The translations under genes were made by a program, and so were the position numbers. 64,000 nt of DNA, from the NCBI GenBank assembly GCA_008690995.1, contig VRMN01000004.1, forward strand, positions 744,001 through 808,000. The letters run 5' to 3'. Below the pieces are notes generated by a model that was not told the origin of the DNA, made no database searches, and worked only from the letters and a program-made list of their open reading frames with translations. Shown piece after piece: positions 1 through 9,940 of this stretch (position 1 is the first letter of the stretch; the number at the start of each line of letters is the position of its first letter). This DNA comes from Porphyridium purpureum (taxonomy: Eukaryota > Rhodophyta > Bangiophyceae > Porphyridiales > Porphyridiaceae).

Positions 1-1134
1 CTCACGAAGCATCGGTTCGCGCGCTAGCTCAAGCATAAATGCATCGGTCTCATCCACACGGTCCACGAGGTACTGCTTCGCTTGCAAATCGCCGAGCTCC
101 GTGTCTGTGGGTGTCAGAGAAAGCAGGGCCGTGCAGGTTTCCTCAGTCATGTTCATGCAGCTACCAGAGCGGGCCGCCTCCAGAATTTCTGGGGGCTCCA
201 TGTTCAAGGTGCTACGAACGATACTGATACCCAGCCGTCGCTGAAAGGGCAGGATCTCGGTCGCTTGCTCCGACTCTTGCGCAATGTCAGACCTTTTGAC
301 CACCACGCTAAACAATTTTTCAATTTCCCTTGCGTCCAGCTGGACAAACGACACATCCAGTCGATCCCAAATAGAGCCAGGAACGACCTCTGCGCGGACC
401 TTCGTCCAGTGTAAGGTGACCAGCGTGGCACTTGACATGGGAACTGGAGGGGCCTGAAGCTTTGCATGCGCTGGTGGCGCAGTTGCCGCCGACGCTTCAA
501 GCATCTGCGGGGGCACCGGCCCCGCGACACCCGCGTCTGTATGCCCCTGCCGCTGAAGCTCCGCCTCATCCTGCTCGACATCATACGTATCCAGCTCGGC
601 GAGCGCAAGCAGTTTTCGTTGGCGGGCTTCATCCAGAGCCTGCTGGCTGTTACTGAACACATTCTCGCGGCTGGCGTCATAGGGTAGCTGCTGTTGCTCG
701 TTGGCCGTTGACTTGTCATTGGCTACATCCGCGCCCGCTTTGGCCTTTGGCACATAGCGAAACGATGTAATCTTGAGCAGGTCGTCATTGTTCAGCGCGG
801 GAATGCCGGTCTTCCTTCCAAACCGCGCGGCGTCCGCGGTGTACGCAAAGTTTCCCGCGTCATCGAAAAACACCAAGTCCTTTGTCTCATTTGTTCGCTC
901 GTACAACTTGTAACCCTGATACTGTCCCACGAGCGTGCGCGTGGAGAATGCCGGCGCCGCGGCGGCGCTGGCAGCCGCCGTGGTAGCTCCGCGCGCGCGA
1001 TCGCCACGCACGCGGTCTTTGGACAGCTCGGCGTCATTCTCGGTCGGGTCTGCCGCCGCCGCCGCGGTGGCGCCCAGCTTGACCTTCTCCCTCGCGTCGC
1101 GCGCGCCGTTCAGCACCCGGTCCACCAGCTTCAT
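1..1134 (-). CDS. Formin, FH2 domain (3' part outside window)
   Basis: The frame is open from an ATG at 1134 to the window edge, giving 378 codons with no stop. From about residue 241 it matches the start of a formin homology 2 domain: LHWTKV, then SIWDRLD, LEKLFSV-like (IEKLFSVVVK), GISIVRSTLNMEPPEI and LLSLTPTDTELGDL, in the family order. FH2 domains nucleate and processively elongate actin filaments. The first 240 residues hold an Ala-rich stretch and a segment around residues 70-125 (GQYQGYKLYERT, then FFDDAGNFAYTADAARFG) that I do not recognise. There is no long polyproline FH1 run before FH2; only short stretches (GPVPPQ, LQAPPVP) occur. The upstream sense strand carries a GA-rich tract. 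The family call rests on motif order and is firm; the C-terminal half cannot be seen. Confidence 0.88.
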   Translation of the reverse strand, partial: MKLVDRVLNGARDAREKVKLGATAAAAADPTENDAELSKDRVRGDRARGATTAAASAAAAPAFSTRTLVGQYQGYKLYERTNETKDLVFFDDAGNFAYTADAARFGRKTGIPALNNDDLLKITSFRYVPKAKAGADVANDKSTANEQQQLPYDASRENVFSNSQQALDEARQRKLLALAELDTYDVEQDEAELQRQGHTDAGVAGPVPPQMLEASAATAPPAHAKLQAPPVPMSSATLVTLHWTKVRAEVVPGSIWDRLDVSFVQLDAREIEKLFSVVVKRSDIAQESEQATEILPFQRRLGISIVRSTLNMEPPEILEAARSGSCMNMTEETCTALLSLTPTDTELGDLQAKQYLVDRVDETDAFMLELAREPMLRE

Positions 1135-2292
1135 GGCTCTGCCTCAAGGCCCTACTGCATCACATGCACAAAACCCCCCCTTTCCCTGTCCATACACGCT
1201 CTGCCGCTCTCTCTCTCTCTCTCTTCTCCCAACTCGACCTTTTTTGCTGCTGCTTAATAAAGTGCGATAAAAATAGGCCGCGACGCACGTTCTACCAAGC
1301 ACGCTTGAATTCAGTAGGGTACAGTGCGCGACTTTACACGAACAGAACGTCACGCGGCACAAGGCGAGGGAAAGGTGTCAAGTCGACACGCTGGTCGATT
1401 GGATGGCTGGTTGGTTGGTGTTTGAGTGCCGCTCATGAAGGACGGGGGAGAGACCGTGCAGTGACAGCGTCAACTCAAAATGTACGGGCCGCTCGCATGT
1501 TTGCGCGCAGCGCTACTGCGATGTGGCCTGCGCGGAAGAACGCTCAGATAAGTTCGCTTCACGCATTCAAATCTGGCGCGTCCCGCGTGGTTGCTGGCAC
1601 AGACCAGAACCCATGGCGTTTCGGAATTTGGGTTTAAAGTCGTCCTTTTGTCGCCCAGCATTACGAGAGGGCGCAGTCGCAAGCCAAGTGGCTTCATGCG
1701 GCCTTCGGCACGAACAAAAACCTTGTCGGCGGCGCTAATGCGTCCGGAGCGTCCTTCTCCATTCTCGAAATGACACACTCTCCACAAGGCCGAGAAACTT
1801 GCGTGAACGCCAGGAAATTCGCGAGATGTTGCCGCTCGGCATGTAGAGACCAAGCGCTCCAAACGTAGCGCAGCCATTCGAGGCCTTGAGGATGTACACA
1901 TGCAGACCACCCTCAACCGATGCCCGCCCACGAATCTGTTCGCGGCCATTACCCGGCCGTTGCCGAGCGCTTAGCTTTTCTTGAAATTGTGTCGCCACGC
2001 GAAAAATCCCCGGGCTCCTGCCGGAGACACATTCTGTGCCTTTGTGTGTGGGAGAAAGCAAGAAATCGCATGTTTCAGAAGGGCGTCATGAAATGGCTTT
2101 TGCGCACGCCGCTTGCTCTGCATCCACGCTTCCTGCACGTCGGCGACAATCATTTGCGGACAGAAGCGCACCACATGGCTGTTATCACTACGCCAGTAAG
2201 TCACGTGTCATGTGTCATGTGTCATGTGACGTGGATTCCAAACACACACGCGCCCCCTTGCTCCTCCATGAGCATCCGCACCGCACATGTCG

Positions 2293-2325
2293 GGTACAGT
2301 GTGCGGATGGACGGCGCACTGTACC
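2293..2325. repeat. Inverted repeat of the GTACAGTG motif
   Basis: The left arm GGTACAGTGTGC and right arm GCGCACTGTACC face each other across about 8 bases, with one mismatch. The core GTACAGTG recurs in several other promoters of the window, so this looks like two head-to-head copies of a protein-binding site. A hairpin role is possible but less likely, because single copies also occur. Confidence 0.6.
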
Positions 2326-2831
2326 TCTATTTCTGCGGAGCCGGGTGCATGTCGTTGCAGCACTGGGCGGAACGGCGAGGAGATCGTTTGAAAATTTATA
2401 TTTTTTTTTTCGAATCTGACGCGGCATGTGCGAGGAAGTGCGGAATCTCGAGATGGACAACAAAGCGACATGTTCCGGATGACGACGACCGGGACGCCAC
2501 ACAGCACCTGCTTCGGTTTCTCGGCCCCTTTCTTTATTCTTGTCCTGTTGCGCAAGATTTTTGCGCCTTGTGCGAGCTCCCGCCGGCGGAGGAGGCTGAT
2601 GCGGACTTTTTGTCCACAGGAATACTCGCCTCATGCCCCGCGCCGATTCTTCATATCTGGCGTCCCGCCCTACGCTTCGGCGGGTCTGGTTGCGCGTGGA
2701 GGTGCGCAACTGATGAACGTACAGGAGATGTGGCCTCTGCGGAATTCAGTAATGTTGCCACCGAAGAGTGGGCGGGATCAGGAATATCTCAGGTCACTGA
2801 ACCCCGTGGGATATGTTGCTCGTCGTGCGCG

Positions 2832-2838
2832 TATATAA
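2832..2838 (+). promoter_or_regulatory. TATA box plus CACGTG for the 2947 gene
   Basis: TATATAA lies 115 bp before the ATG. A CACGTG (G-box/E-box core) follows at 2854-2859, 22 bp downstream of the TATA start, close to where transcription would begin. Confidence 0.65.
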
Positions 2839-2946
2839 CCGGACGCGGTCAGCCACGTGGTAAACACGGCGAGATAACCCCAGCAGCGACGGTCAGGAGG
2901 GGGAGGCAGCACACCGACAAGCAGGCCAAAGGAGAAGAGTGAAACC

Positions 2947-3414
2947 ATGCCGAATAGCGAAGGATTGCCGCCGCGTGACATGTCCTTCTCGAGTGAAGAG
3001 CCGTCTGAGGGCGGTGACCTTGTTCGTCGCTCGAGCGAAGGCAGCCAACGCTCTCGAACCACCGCAGCAAAAGCGACGAGTCGGACAACAGGCCTTCCAA
3101 GGCTCTCGCACGCTTCGAGCATGTCGAGCTTGACACGGAGCGCGCGCGGGCCCTCCAGCCCGACTTTGCACATGGACCTTCGTGCGATCTCTCTGAACCG
3201 TGAGTGGCTTTCGGTTTCAGACAAGGGCGTTCTCTCCGCTCGGCTGAGTAGCAAGGCCGAGTCGGTGTCCTTTGAGCGAGACACAGGTGCTTCAGTGCCG
3301 TGCCTGAGCGCGCGGCTGGCGACGAATGTGACACGCACTGCCGACTATTTCGCGCTTTATCTGCCCTTGGAGCCGATTTGTGAAGAAGATGAGTTTGAGG
3401 ACTCGAATCAATAG
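2947..3414 (+). CDS. Family-1 small paralog A
   Basis: A 155-residue protein of unknown function, starting at the first ATG after a TATA box (context gaaaccATG). The N-terminal half is rich in Ser and Arg with many RxxS sites and no predicted membrane segment. Residues from about 84 carry the family core NREWLSVSDKGVLSARLSS, then VPCLSARLATNVTRTADYF and the acidic end YLPLEPICEEDEFED. Five further intact copies lie downstream on the same strand (5', 6071, 7932, 9263, 10965 and 12009 starts), which shows the frame is under protein-level constraint. Many RxxS contexts suggest phosphorylation, but that is inference. I know no named family with this signature. Confidence 0.82.
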   Translation: MPNSEGLPPRDMSFSSEEPSEGGDLVRRSSEGSQRSRTTAAKATSRTTGLPRLSHASSMSSLTRSARGPSSPTLHMDLRAISLNREWLSVSDKGVLSARLSSKAESVSFERDTGASVPCLSARLATNVTRTADYFALYLPLEPICEEDEFEDSNQ

Positions 3415-5969
3415 AGCAAGTCTAACTTGCACGGCAGGCATGTACATAAAACTTCCTTCGTTGCCTTGAACTAGACTCACACCTCTGGCACCCATCATGC
3501 AGCACATGCAATCCTCCAAATGTACTTGGACTATACCATGCCACACGAGCTGGGCCGTGGACTGTTCTTTTTCTCCTACTCACGACGGCTTTGAAAACCA
3601 GCGGTGCCGTCGACGGACCACACATGGCGCCTGAGAACTTGACAACCACAGGGCTGGAATTCAGAAGGACAAGGCAGACCTGCAGCATGCGCGCTAATTA
3701 TCGAGCGGATGCGCAGACTCAAAGGCACTTGGTCTTGACCACCACGTGTGATAGGACTCAGGTGGATTGCAATTTGGTCGGCCTTTTTTGACTCTGTTTA
3801 GATGCGCGTCGTGAAGACCGTTAGATGCTGTGCCTAGACCATGCTTGGATCTTGTCGCGACAGGCAGAACAGCTGAATTAGCACGGTAGGGAAAAATAAT
3901 AAGCTCACTTCGGCCCTAGGTCATGCCAAGACGAACATCGAGCCCGAGTTGCGGATGACCAGCCTCCAAAAATGCACGCAGACAAAGAATCGGCGGTATT
4001 TTTTCGTTGGGACACGTGGTTGCCAGCTCACGAGCTTATGTTTGAATCTTTCTAGGGCGGAATGGAGTCATCATTTATTGAGCGCCCTGTCGTGATATCT
4101 GCAGAACGAGCCGTGCTCGCAGGGCGCCCCGATGATCATGAGGAGGTCACCAGTTTGGTGTACCTAGTAGGCCACGTGGTCGTTGCGCGTGACCTGAAAG
4201 GTTTAGAGAAGTGTGCGTGATGAATGTTGGACGCAAAATGTCCGAATACGGTATCAGAGCTCTCTCACATTAGAAACGAGAGCCGGCCGAATAAGAAACT
4301 TGCGAAACAATCCCGCTAGATAATGAATTGTGAGTTGACACGAGACGAGCTCAGGCACCGCCCTTGTGATTGTGTGCAGCCGCTTCGTTGCACTTGTTGT
4401 GACGGTCGGTCATTTCATACTCGCCTGACTTGCTCGGGAAATAGGATCACTTTTTTTCAGTGGGTTTCCAACAATTCCAGTAGCTCGAGTCTCGCTGCAG
4501 CTGGAAGTATGAGGAGCAGAGCTGAGCCGCGAATGACTCGCAGTGTCTGACAAAGGCGCACTTTGGGTTCGGCGCAGCAATCGATCAGACGTCACAGACT
4601 GTGAGCCGGCCACAAAGGAATTCGTGCTGTGCCTAGGGCCGCGCGACCGGTAATAAGAGTCACGCGCTCCGCAAACTGTTTTGCGCGTCACTTGCCACTA
4701 GAGCCCAATCGTGAAGAGAAAGAATACAGCACTTTGTACATGGTTTGGCAGCGAGCAACTTGACCATTCGTCTTTGAATCACGAAAGCAGTAGCTACGTG
4801 ACACCATGAGCACACAAACCGAGCCGCGACCCAAACTGCGCATGAGCAGCTGCCAACGGTGCTACTTCACCTACACATGGCAGCCTCGCGTTGGACGTGT
4901 GCGCGTCTCTCACCTGTGCGCGCCACTTGGATTTCAAAAGTCTCGCTTTTCTTCCCTTTTTCCTTCCGGATAAGATGGAGGACTCGCACTCACTATCGCA
5001 AGAATTTGCGACGAGTCTTGAGAGAAAGTGCGGAGATCGAATTTCCCCATGAAGAGCAGCGAGCCAGGTGGGATGTAGTTCGGCAAGCGGACTTGTCACG
5101 CGCAAGTTGATAAGAAACTGTCTAGCAGCTCCGGCTGTGGCGGTGGCAAAAGGCATGATGCGGGCGGTTGGAAGTTGATGTGACTTGCGGCCGCGAGCAA
5201 AATGAGTTGGTCAAGGGACTGTACTCTGCGTCGCAATGCTTTCTAGTTGCCTTCGCCACTACCGCTTGCATGAAGCAGCATGAAGCGCAACGGATGTCGT
5301 TCGCACATCTCGCATTTTATGGGTCAGCAGCTACACAAACACCGTATCCCCGATGAAGCAATCTCCCCTCTAAACCTGCGCCCTGTGCCAGAAAGGACAA
5401 CCTTTCTCTCACCGTTTAGCACCAACCGTTCCATCGTCCTTGTCATCGAAAAAAAAAAACCCACCAGTTGGTGCAATGTACCGGCTTGTTCCGTCAGCTA
5501 CGGAGGTCCCATTCCATCCATCACGGAACGGTTTCCGGCTTCTCGCTCTAACACTCCCACCATGTTGTAACCCTTGCCGTTATTGCCGAAATCAAGGGCC
5601 GGCTCCTCTGCTGGGAGCTCGCCAAAATCACTCGCACATTCGGTTGGTGTGTGTTTCGCGTCTCTTTGCACTTGTGTGCATCTGTGTGCATCTGTTTGCA
5701 TCTGCCATCTCCGGCGGAGTAACCAGGCAGTAAGCCGCTGTACCAAAAGAGTTCGATCGAAGCGACGGCAACACCAACTCGTGAAGCCGTTTGCGTGACC
5801 GCGACGACGCTTCGACAAATCACAAACAGCGCATGCTTTCGAGGGCGTCTCGCACTTGGATGAGGCGCTGGTGCGCGGCCACTACCTGCAAGCTACATTA
5901 ATTTATCTTTTTCACAAGACTTGAGAGTGCCTGGAATAGCTTCAAGGTGTTGAGGAAAAGGGGGGGCGG
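3415..5969. other. Intergenic, with one decayed family-1 copy
   Basis: No intact gene is supported. A broken family-1 copy lies at about 4440-4735 (separate entry). A 10-base tandem repeat based on tgtgtgcatc lies near 5663-5702. The rest shows short shadow frames only. Confidence 0.6.
4440..4735 (+). pseudogene. Decayed family-1 paralog
   Basis: Read on the + strand this stretch aligns with the family-1 core. Around 4528-4560 it gives R-E-stop-LAVSDKGA, matching REWLSVSDKG with the Trp codon turned into TGA. Around 4650-4735 it gives VTRSANCFARHLPLEPNREE, matching VTRTADYFALHLPLEPIxEE. The two halves are in different frames, consistent with a one-base loss between them. Upstream, SSSSLAAAGS-type residues resemble the Ser-rich N-terminus of the 6071 copy. 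It is a host gene copy that has lost function, sitting between two intact members. Confidence 0.75.
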
Positions 5970-5976
5970 TATAAAG
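5970..5976 (+). promoter_or_regulatory. TATA box plus CACGTG for the 6071 gene
   Basis: TATAAAG lies 101 bp before the ATG, with CACGTG at 5993-5998, 23 bp downstream of the TATA start. This is almost the same spacing as in the first family-1 promoter. Confidence 0.65.
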
Positions 5977-6070
5977 GTGAAAGGGATTCGACCACGTGGT
6001 CGATGAAGGTACCGCGAGTCAGGAACGCCTCGGTGAAAAGGTAACGAAGAAGAGGTGGCGTTGGGGAAAG

Positions 6071-6574
6071 ATGTCGCAAGAAGAACTGCCGTCGCAAGGT
6101 CCGCGCACGCTGTCGTATGACTCTGTTGCTTCGGAACAGGTACTCAGACGGAGAGGAAGTGGGGGAAATGCCGGATCGAGTAGAAGCCTTCGCTCCCACG
6201 ACGAAAGGTGGAAGCGTTCCGAAACTACCCTCGTGAGTCGGAAAGGTAGCGCCGGTTCTAGCATGCGCAGTCTGCCAGATGCAAACAGTCTCGCGGCGGG
6301 CGGGAGCCGCAGCCCGACATTGAATCTCGAACTACCATCGCTCGTTTTGAGCCGCCAGTGGTTGTCTGTGTCGGATACGGGGGTTTTCTCAAGTCGCGCA
6401 CAAAGCGTAGAGATCGTTCTAGTGAACGGACAGAGCGATGAATCGGTGCCGTGCTTAAGCGCGCGATTGGCGACCAGTGTCACGCGCACCGCCGACTACT
6501 TTGCGCTTCACCTGCCTCTCGAGCCCATCTTTGAGGAGGAAGATGAGACGGCGCAATCGCCCCAGGGCCTTTAG
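6071..6574 (+). CDS. Family-1 small paralog B
   Basis: A 167-residue protein. The frame opens further upstream, but the first ATG after the TATA box is at 6071 (MSQEELPSQ). The Ser-rich N-terminal half carries RKGSAGSSMRSLPDANS and other basic-Ser sites. The core reads SRQWLSVSDTGVFSSR, then VPCLSARLATSVTRTADYFA and LPLEPIFEEEDE. It is closest to the 2947 copy: both have VPCLSARLAT, where the later copies have GPCLQDRLA. A 9-residue region between the two halves differs from all the other copies. Function unknown; no catalytic or membrane signature is visible. Confidence 0.8.
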   Translation: MSQEELPSQGPRTLSYDSVASEQVLRRRGSGGNAGSSRSLRSHDERWKRSETTLVSRKGSAGSSMRSLPDANSLAAGGSRSPTLNLELPSLVLSRQWLSVSDTGVFSSRAQSVEIVLVNGQSDESVPCLSARLATSVTRTADYFALHLPLEPIFEEEDETAQSPQGL

Positions 6575-7931
6575 CGTGCACTTGTTTGAAATGGCTCGCT
6601 GTATATAAACGATCGTGAATTGCTTTATTTCTCTTTAAGAAAGACATCTTCATCTTGGAATTCGCTCTCCCCCGAGACAGTCCGCCGCGCAGCGAGACGA
6701 GTTAACGATTGGGATGGAGAACACAAGCCACCACTTTATCAGAATCATTGTCTTTGGGCTCAAGCATCCCACCCGAGTCGCTCACGTTGCTTGCAAAACC
6801 TTGCCAGGTCACAGAAATCGTGCATTGTTTTTCATTGCACCCGCTCAACTGCGAAGACCAGGCTTCCGAGACCCAACAATCTTCCGACGGTCTTCGGCGT
6901 CCTCTTCGTGTTACCATTCCTTGATGCCGCGGGAGCCGCTCGCGGTTGCCGTATGGCACCACTCGAAAGCATGCGTGTGCTTCAGCCGCTGGCGTTCACC
7001 GAAGGTTCTGTGCTTTCCGCACGGAATTGGGGACGCCAGCCTACAACAACTTGTCCTGAGGCACACGTGCCGCCATGATTGGATACGAGCGCACACGTCT
7101 ATCCACCACCAGCGCGGTTCCCTTCCAATCGTTGTGAAGGGTCGCCAGAACCCCAAGTCACATGAATCGACCACAGCCTCTACCTTGGGCGCCGACACCA
7201 AAGCGCAAGACCTGCACGAGCCGGGTGCGTAGCACGGGCGCTGACCGGCTAACCCGTGCGCTGAGGCTTTGATTCAGTCCTGCGAGTCGGCGGGCCGCGC
7301 GGTAGAAAGCGGCGTTCGGGTCGTTCACATCCGACCGCTTGGCAGCGCCATTCCTCGGCACCACAAAGGCGTTGCGCAGGAATCCGATTCGGATTTTCTA
7401 CTGTTCGGGATTCTCGGGGATCATGGCCGCGGGCGAACGGTCGAAGGACCGAGAAACCCGTGCCGCGACTTCGCGCATGGGATCATGTGTGAGTATTTGC
7501 ATGACCACTTGGGGATCGATGAGGAATTTGCTGGACAACGTTTGCGCCCCCCTGTTCGTTTTCATGTCGACCGATGACGGAGAGACAGAACGTTGGCTGT
7601 AGCGGTGTGAGCCATGGTGGAAAAAATTCATGGGCAACGATAGCCGCATAGCGATTCCTTTACGGAATCTCTGCTACGTGCGAGGCGCCGCAGATGGCGA
7701 CTGGGCGGGCGGCACTGTGAGTGGGGCGGCAGAGCAGGAGGGGTGAGCGGAGGCGGGGGATAAGCAGTGTCGCTGCGTGCGTACTTAGGTGATGGACCAG
7801 GACACGGTTTTCCTGAACGATGCGGCTCGGCGAGCGGGACGACAGCTGCGTGCGATTGAGAACGGACAACCGTGACATAGATAGAGCACACAGATTCCAG
7901 CAGACGACTCTGCACGCGCAGAATCCCTACA
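6575..7931. other. Intergenic; possible interrupted reading frame on minus strand
   Basis: No intact gene. On the minus strand at about 7176-7649 one frame stays nearly open for roughly 158 codons with coding-like composition (for example ILTHDPMREVAARVSRS, then NDPNAAFYRAARRLAG). It has no recognisable domain and is interrupted, so I do not call it a gene. Confidence 0.4.
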
Positions 7932-8360
7932 ATGTCCATTGGTGCCAAGCAAGAACCGGAAACGGGCTTTCGTCGAGTTCATAGCGACGAGACTGACTCA
8001 AATGATCTGTCCCGCGCCGGTGCTGGCCGCTCAAAGTCGCAGAACGGTCGCACTAAGCGTGCAGGCGCACCGAGTGGTCTCCGAACTGTGTCAAGCGCAT
8101 CGTGTCTGAACGGACGCAGCGTGACCACCCTGCAGATGGATCTTTCCCGCCAACACACAAGTCGGGAATGGTTGGCTGTGGCCGACAAGGGGATATTTAC
8201 GTCTGGCCTCTCGAGCATAACAGAACGAACCGAGTCCGAATCGAGCGGCCCGCGTCTCCAGGCCCGACTCGCGCCCAACGTGACGCGCACGTTTGACTAC
8301 TTTGCCGTCCATGTGCCGCTGCAGCGCATCAACGAGGAGGCCGAGTCAGACAAGGAGTAG
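7932..8360 (+). CDS. Family-1 small paralog C
   Basis: A 142-residue protein starting at ATG 7932. N-terminal region with RSKSQN and LRTVSSASCLNGRS, basic-Ser motifs shared with the 9263 and 10965 copies. The core is SREWLAVADKGIFTSGLSS, followed by GPRLQARLAPNVTRTFDYFA and the tail VPLQRINEEAESDKE. It differs from the consensus LPLEPIxEE at the tail (LQRINEE), so it is one of the more divergent copies in that motif. I see only a weak TATA-like site upstream (near 7759). Function unknown. Confidence 0.8.
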   Translation: MSIGAKQEPETGFRRVHSDETDSNDLSRAGAGRSKSQNGRTKRAGAPSGLRTVSSASCLNGRSVTTLQMDLSRQHTSREWLAVADKGIFTSGLSSITERTESESSGPRLQARLAPNVTRTFDYFAVHVPLQRINEEAESDKE

Positions 8361-9262
8361 GATATTTCCTGGAACGAAAGATGCCTGCATGTATTATGGA
8401 TAAACCTAGCTAATTGCCGCTTCACCACCAGCGGCGCGTCACCTGGTCGCTGGCCATTCCATGGACACTTGTCCCTCGTGCGTCTTCCGGTCGCGGGGAG
8501 AAACGCCAAACAGTACCTCTATGTACAGCTACCGAGCGGCCTAAACGGTTTGAGGCGATAACGGCGAGTCGTTTGAGATGCAGACCACAGGTCAATCGTG
8601 GATGAATGCTGATGAAGATCCGCAAGAGGATAGGTGAGTCTGGAGCTGAGATGGGAAAGGCCGTGAACGAGCGTTGACCGCGGCAACATTGCGGGGGCAC
8701 ATAGACGCTGACAAGAATATTTGCTGCTTGGGTGCATCGATACAAACACCCTATTCCCATAAAATGGCGGCGGGCGGTTATTTTCTGGTCGACGTCGTGC
8801 GTTACGACACTTGGAACCGATGGATCGTGAGAGACCCTTCACAACGTTGGCAACACGACGGACAAAAGCTCATAAATGTGAAAGAATTCATTGCTCTAAG
8901 CAGCATGGTCATCATCCGAGAAAGATTCAGCGGGCTCGGGTGAACAGTATGAAGATTGTTTGACGGAATTCGGCAGGTTCTTTTCTGGGCGGGAAGGCCT
9001 TATTCCAAGACTTGTGTCCGTGTGAATTCTCGGCGGAGGAGAGCGGCCAAGCGTATCCTTTGACTGGATCTTTATCGGCTCCTGCTGATTTCTCAGGCGT
9101 AAAACGAAAGTACTGACTCCACGGCTTGATAAAAGGAGCGACTGGATCGTCTTCTTCGTCACGCGTGCGGGTGGGTCGTGCGAAAAAGGATGCGCCTCCC
9201 TTTGTACACGAACAAGGAAAGAGGCTAGCCATCCCAGGGACCAGGCTGCTTGGAGCACCACC
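8361..9262. other. Intergenic between family-1 copies
   Basis: No gene supported. A TATA-like GATAAAAG at 9129-9136 lies about 130 bp before the next ATG, at the spacing seen for the other copies. The rest holds only short shadow frames. Confidence 0.5.
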
Positions 9263-9760
9263 ATGTCGACGCACGTCGAACAAGCATCTCCGAGACAGCT
9301 GAAGATTGGGTGCCTTCGCAGTGGCGACTTACGAACGATAAGTGAGCAGAGCCCAGGCAATGAGCCTCTCCATTGCATAGGTGACCCAATTCCGCACGTA
9401 CGCGATCCCGCCGAGGCAGTGCGCTCCAAATCGCAGAAACCACCTCGAACAGGTAAATTCCCAGGCGCCTCGAGTGCTCTACGGAGTGTGTCGAGCGCAT
9501 CCAACTTGTACGAGAGGGGTGCGTCAACGCTCCAGTTGAAGCTTCCCCGCCACATCGCGAATCGTGAGTGGCTCTCAGTTGCTGATAAGGGCGTCTTCTC
9601 GTCTGGTTTGTCTAGCAGGGCAGACCGGTCAGAGTCCGACTCGAGCGGCCCGTGTCTTCAAGACCGACTAGCGACCGGCGTCCTGCGCACTTCAGATTAT
9701 TTTGCTCTCAACCCCGCGCTCGAGCCTATCAGCGAGGGGGAAGAATCGGAACACGAATAA
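9263..9760 (+). CDS. Family-1 small paralog D
   Basis: A 165-residue protein with start ATG in a good context (caccaccATG). The N-terminal 55 residues are unlike the other copies. Then follow RSKSQKPP, LRSVSSASNLYERG, the core ANREWLSVADKGVFSSGLSS, GPCLQDRLATGVLRTSDYFA and the tail ALEPISEGEESEHE. The tail differs from LPLEPI by having NPALEPI. A short degraded copy of this C-terminal end follows directly downstream (9780-9940). Function unknown. Confidence 0.82.
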   Translation: MSTHVEQASPRQLKIGCLRSGDLRTISEQSPGNEPLHCIGDPIPHVRDPAEAVRSKSQKPPRTGKFPGASSALRSVSSASNLYERGASTLQLKLPRHIANREWLSVADKGVFSSGLSSRADRSESDSSGPCLQDRLATGVLRTSDYFALNPALEPISEGEESEHE

Positions 9761-9779
9761 ATTGGGCTTGTAACTACAG

Positions 9780-9940
9780 GTGACCATGCTATCGCAAGAA
9801 ATGAAAGTGGGGTTCTTCCAGACCGCCGCCGTCACCATACTACACGTCTTGGCCTCTAAGTTTCCTCAGCACTCAGCGCTGGAGCCTTTCAGCGAGTGGG
9901 AAAGACCTGAACAGAAAGAATTTCGGCACGCGAGTGCAAA
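9780..9940 (+). pseudogene. Short relic of a family-1 C-terminus
   Basis: The frame contains SALEPFSEWERPEQKE, close in both DNA and protein to the end of the preceding gene (ALEPISEGEESEHE). No core motif REWLSVADKG precedes it. It looks like a partial duplication of the 3' end of the 9263 gene, or the remains of another copy. Confidence 0.5.

Larger units (their letters stand above)
1135..2946. other. Divergent intergenic region, formin / family-1 gene
   Basis: No convincing gene. It holds a CT dinucleotide run at 1207-1224 (GA on the formin sense strand), one GTACAGTGCG motif at 1319-1328, a tandem 7-mer (TGTCATG-type) at 2201-2231, an inverted repeat at 2293-2325, a run of T near 2400-2410 and the TATA box of the next gene at 2832. 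Long frames here (for example 1920-2942 on +) are Cys/Arg/His-rich, run through the TATA box and look non-coding. Confidence 0.6.

Noticed and set aside
1470-2061. Two overlapping minus-strand frames with locally protein-like stretches (for example GGLHVYILKASNGCATFGAL)
   Set aside because: No recognisable family, frames end abruptly and switch; could be a relic but cannot be supported.
1920-2942. 340-codon open frame on + before the first family-1 gene
   Set aside because: Cys/Arg/His-rich, no domain, opens through the TATA box and CACGTG of the next gene; it looks like open non-coding DNA.
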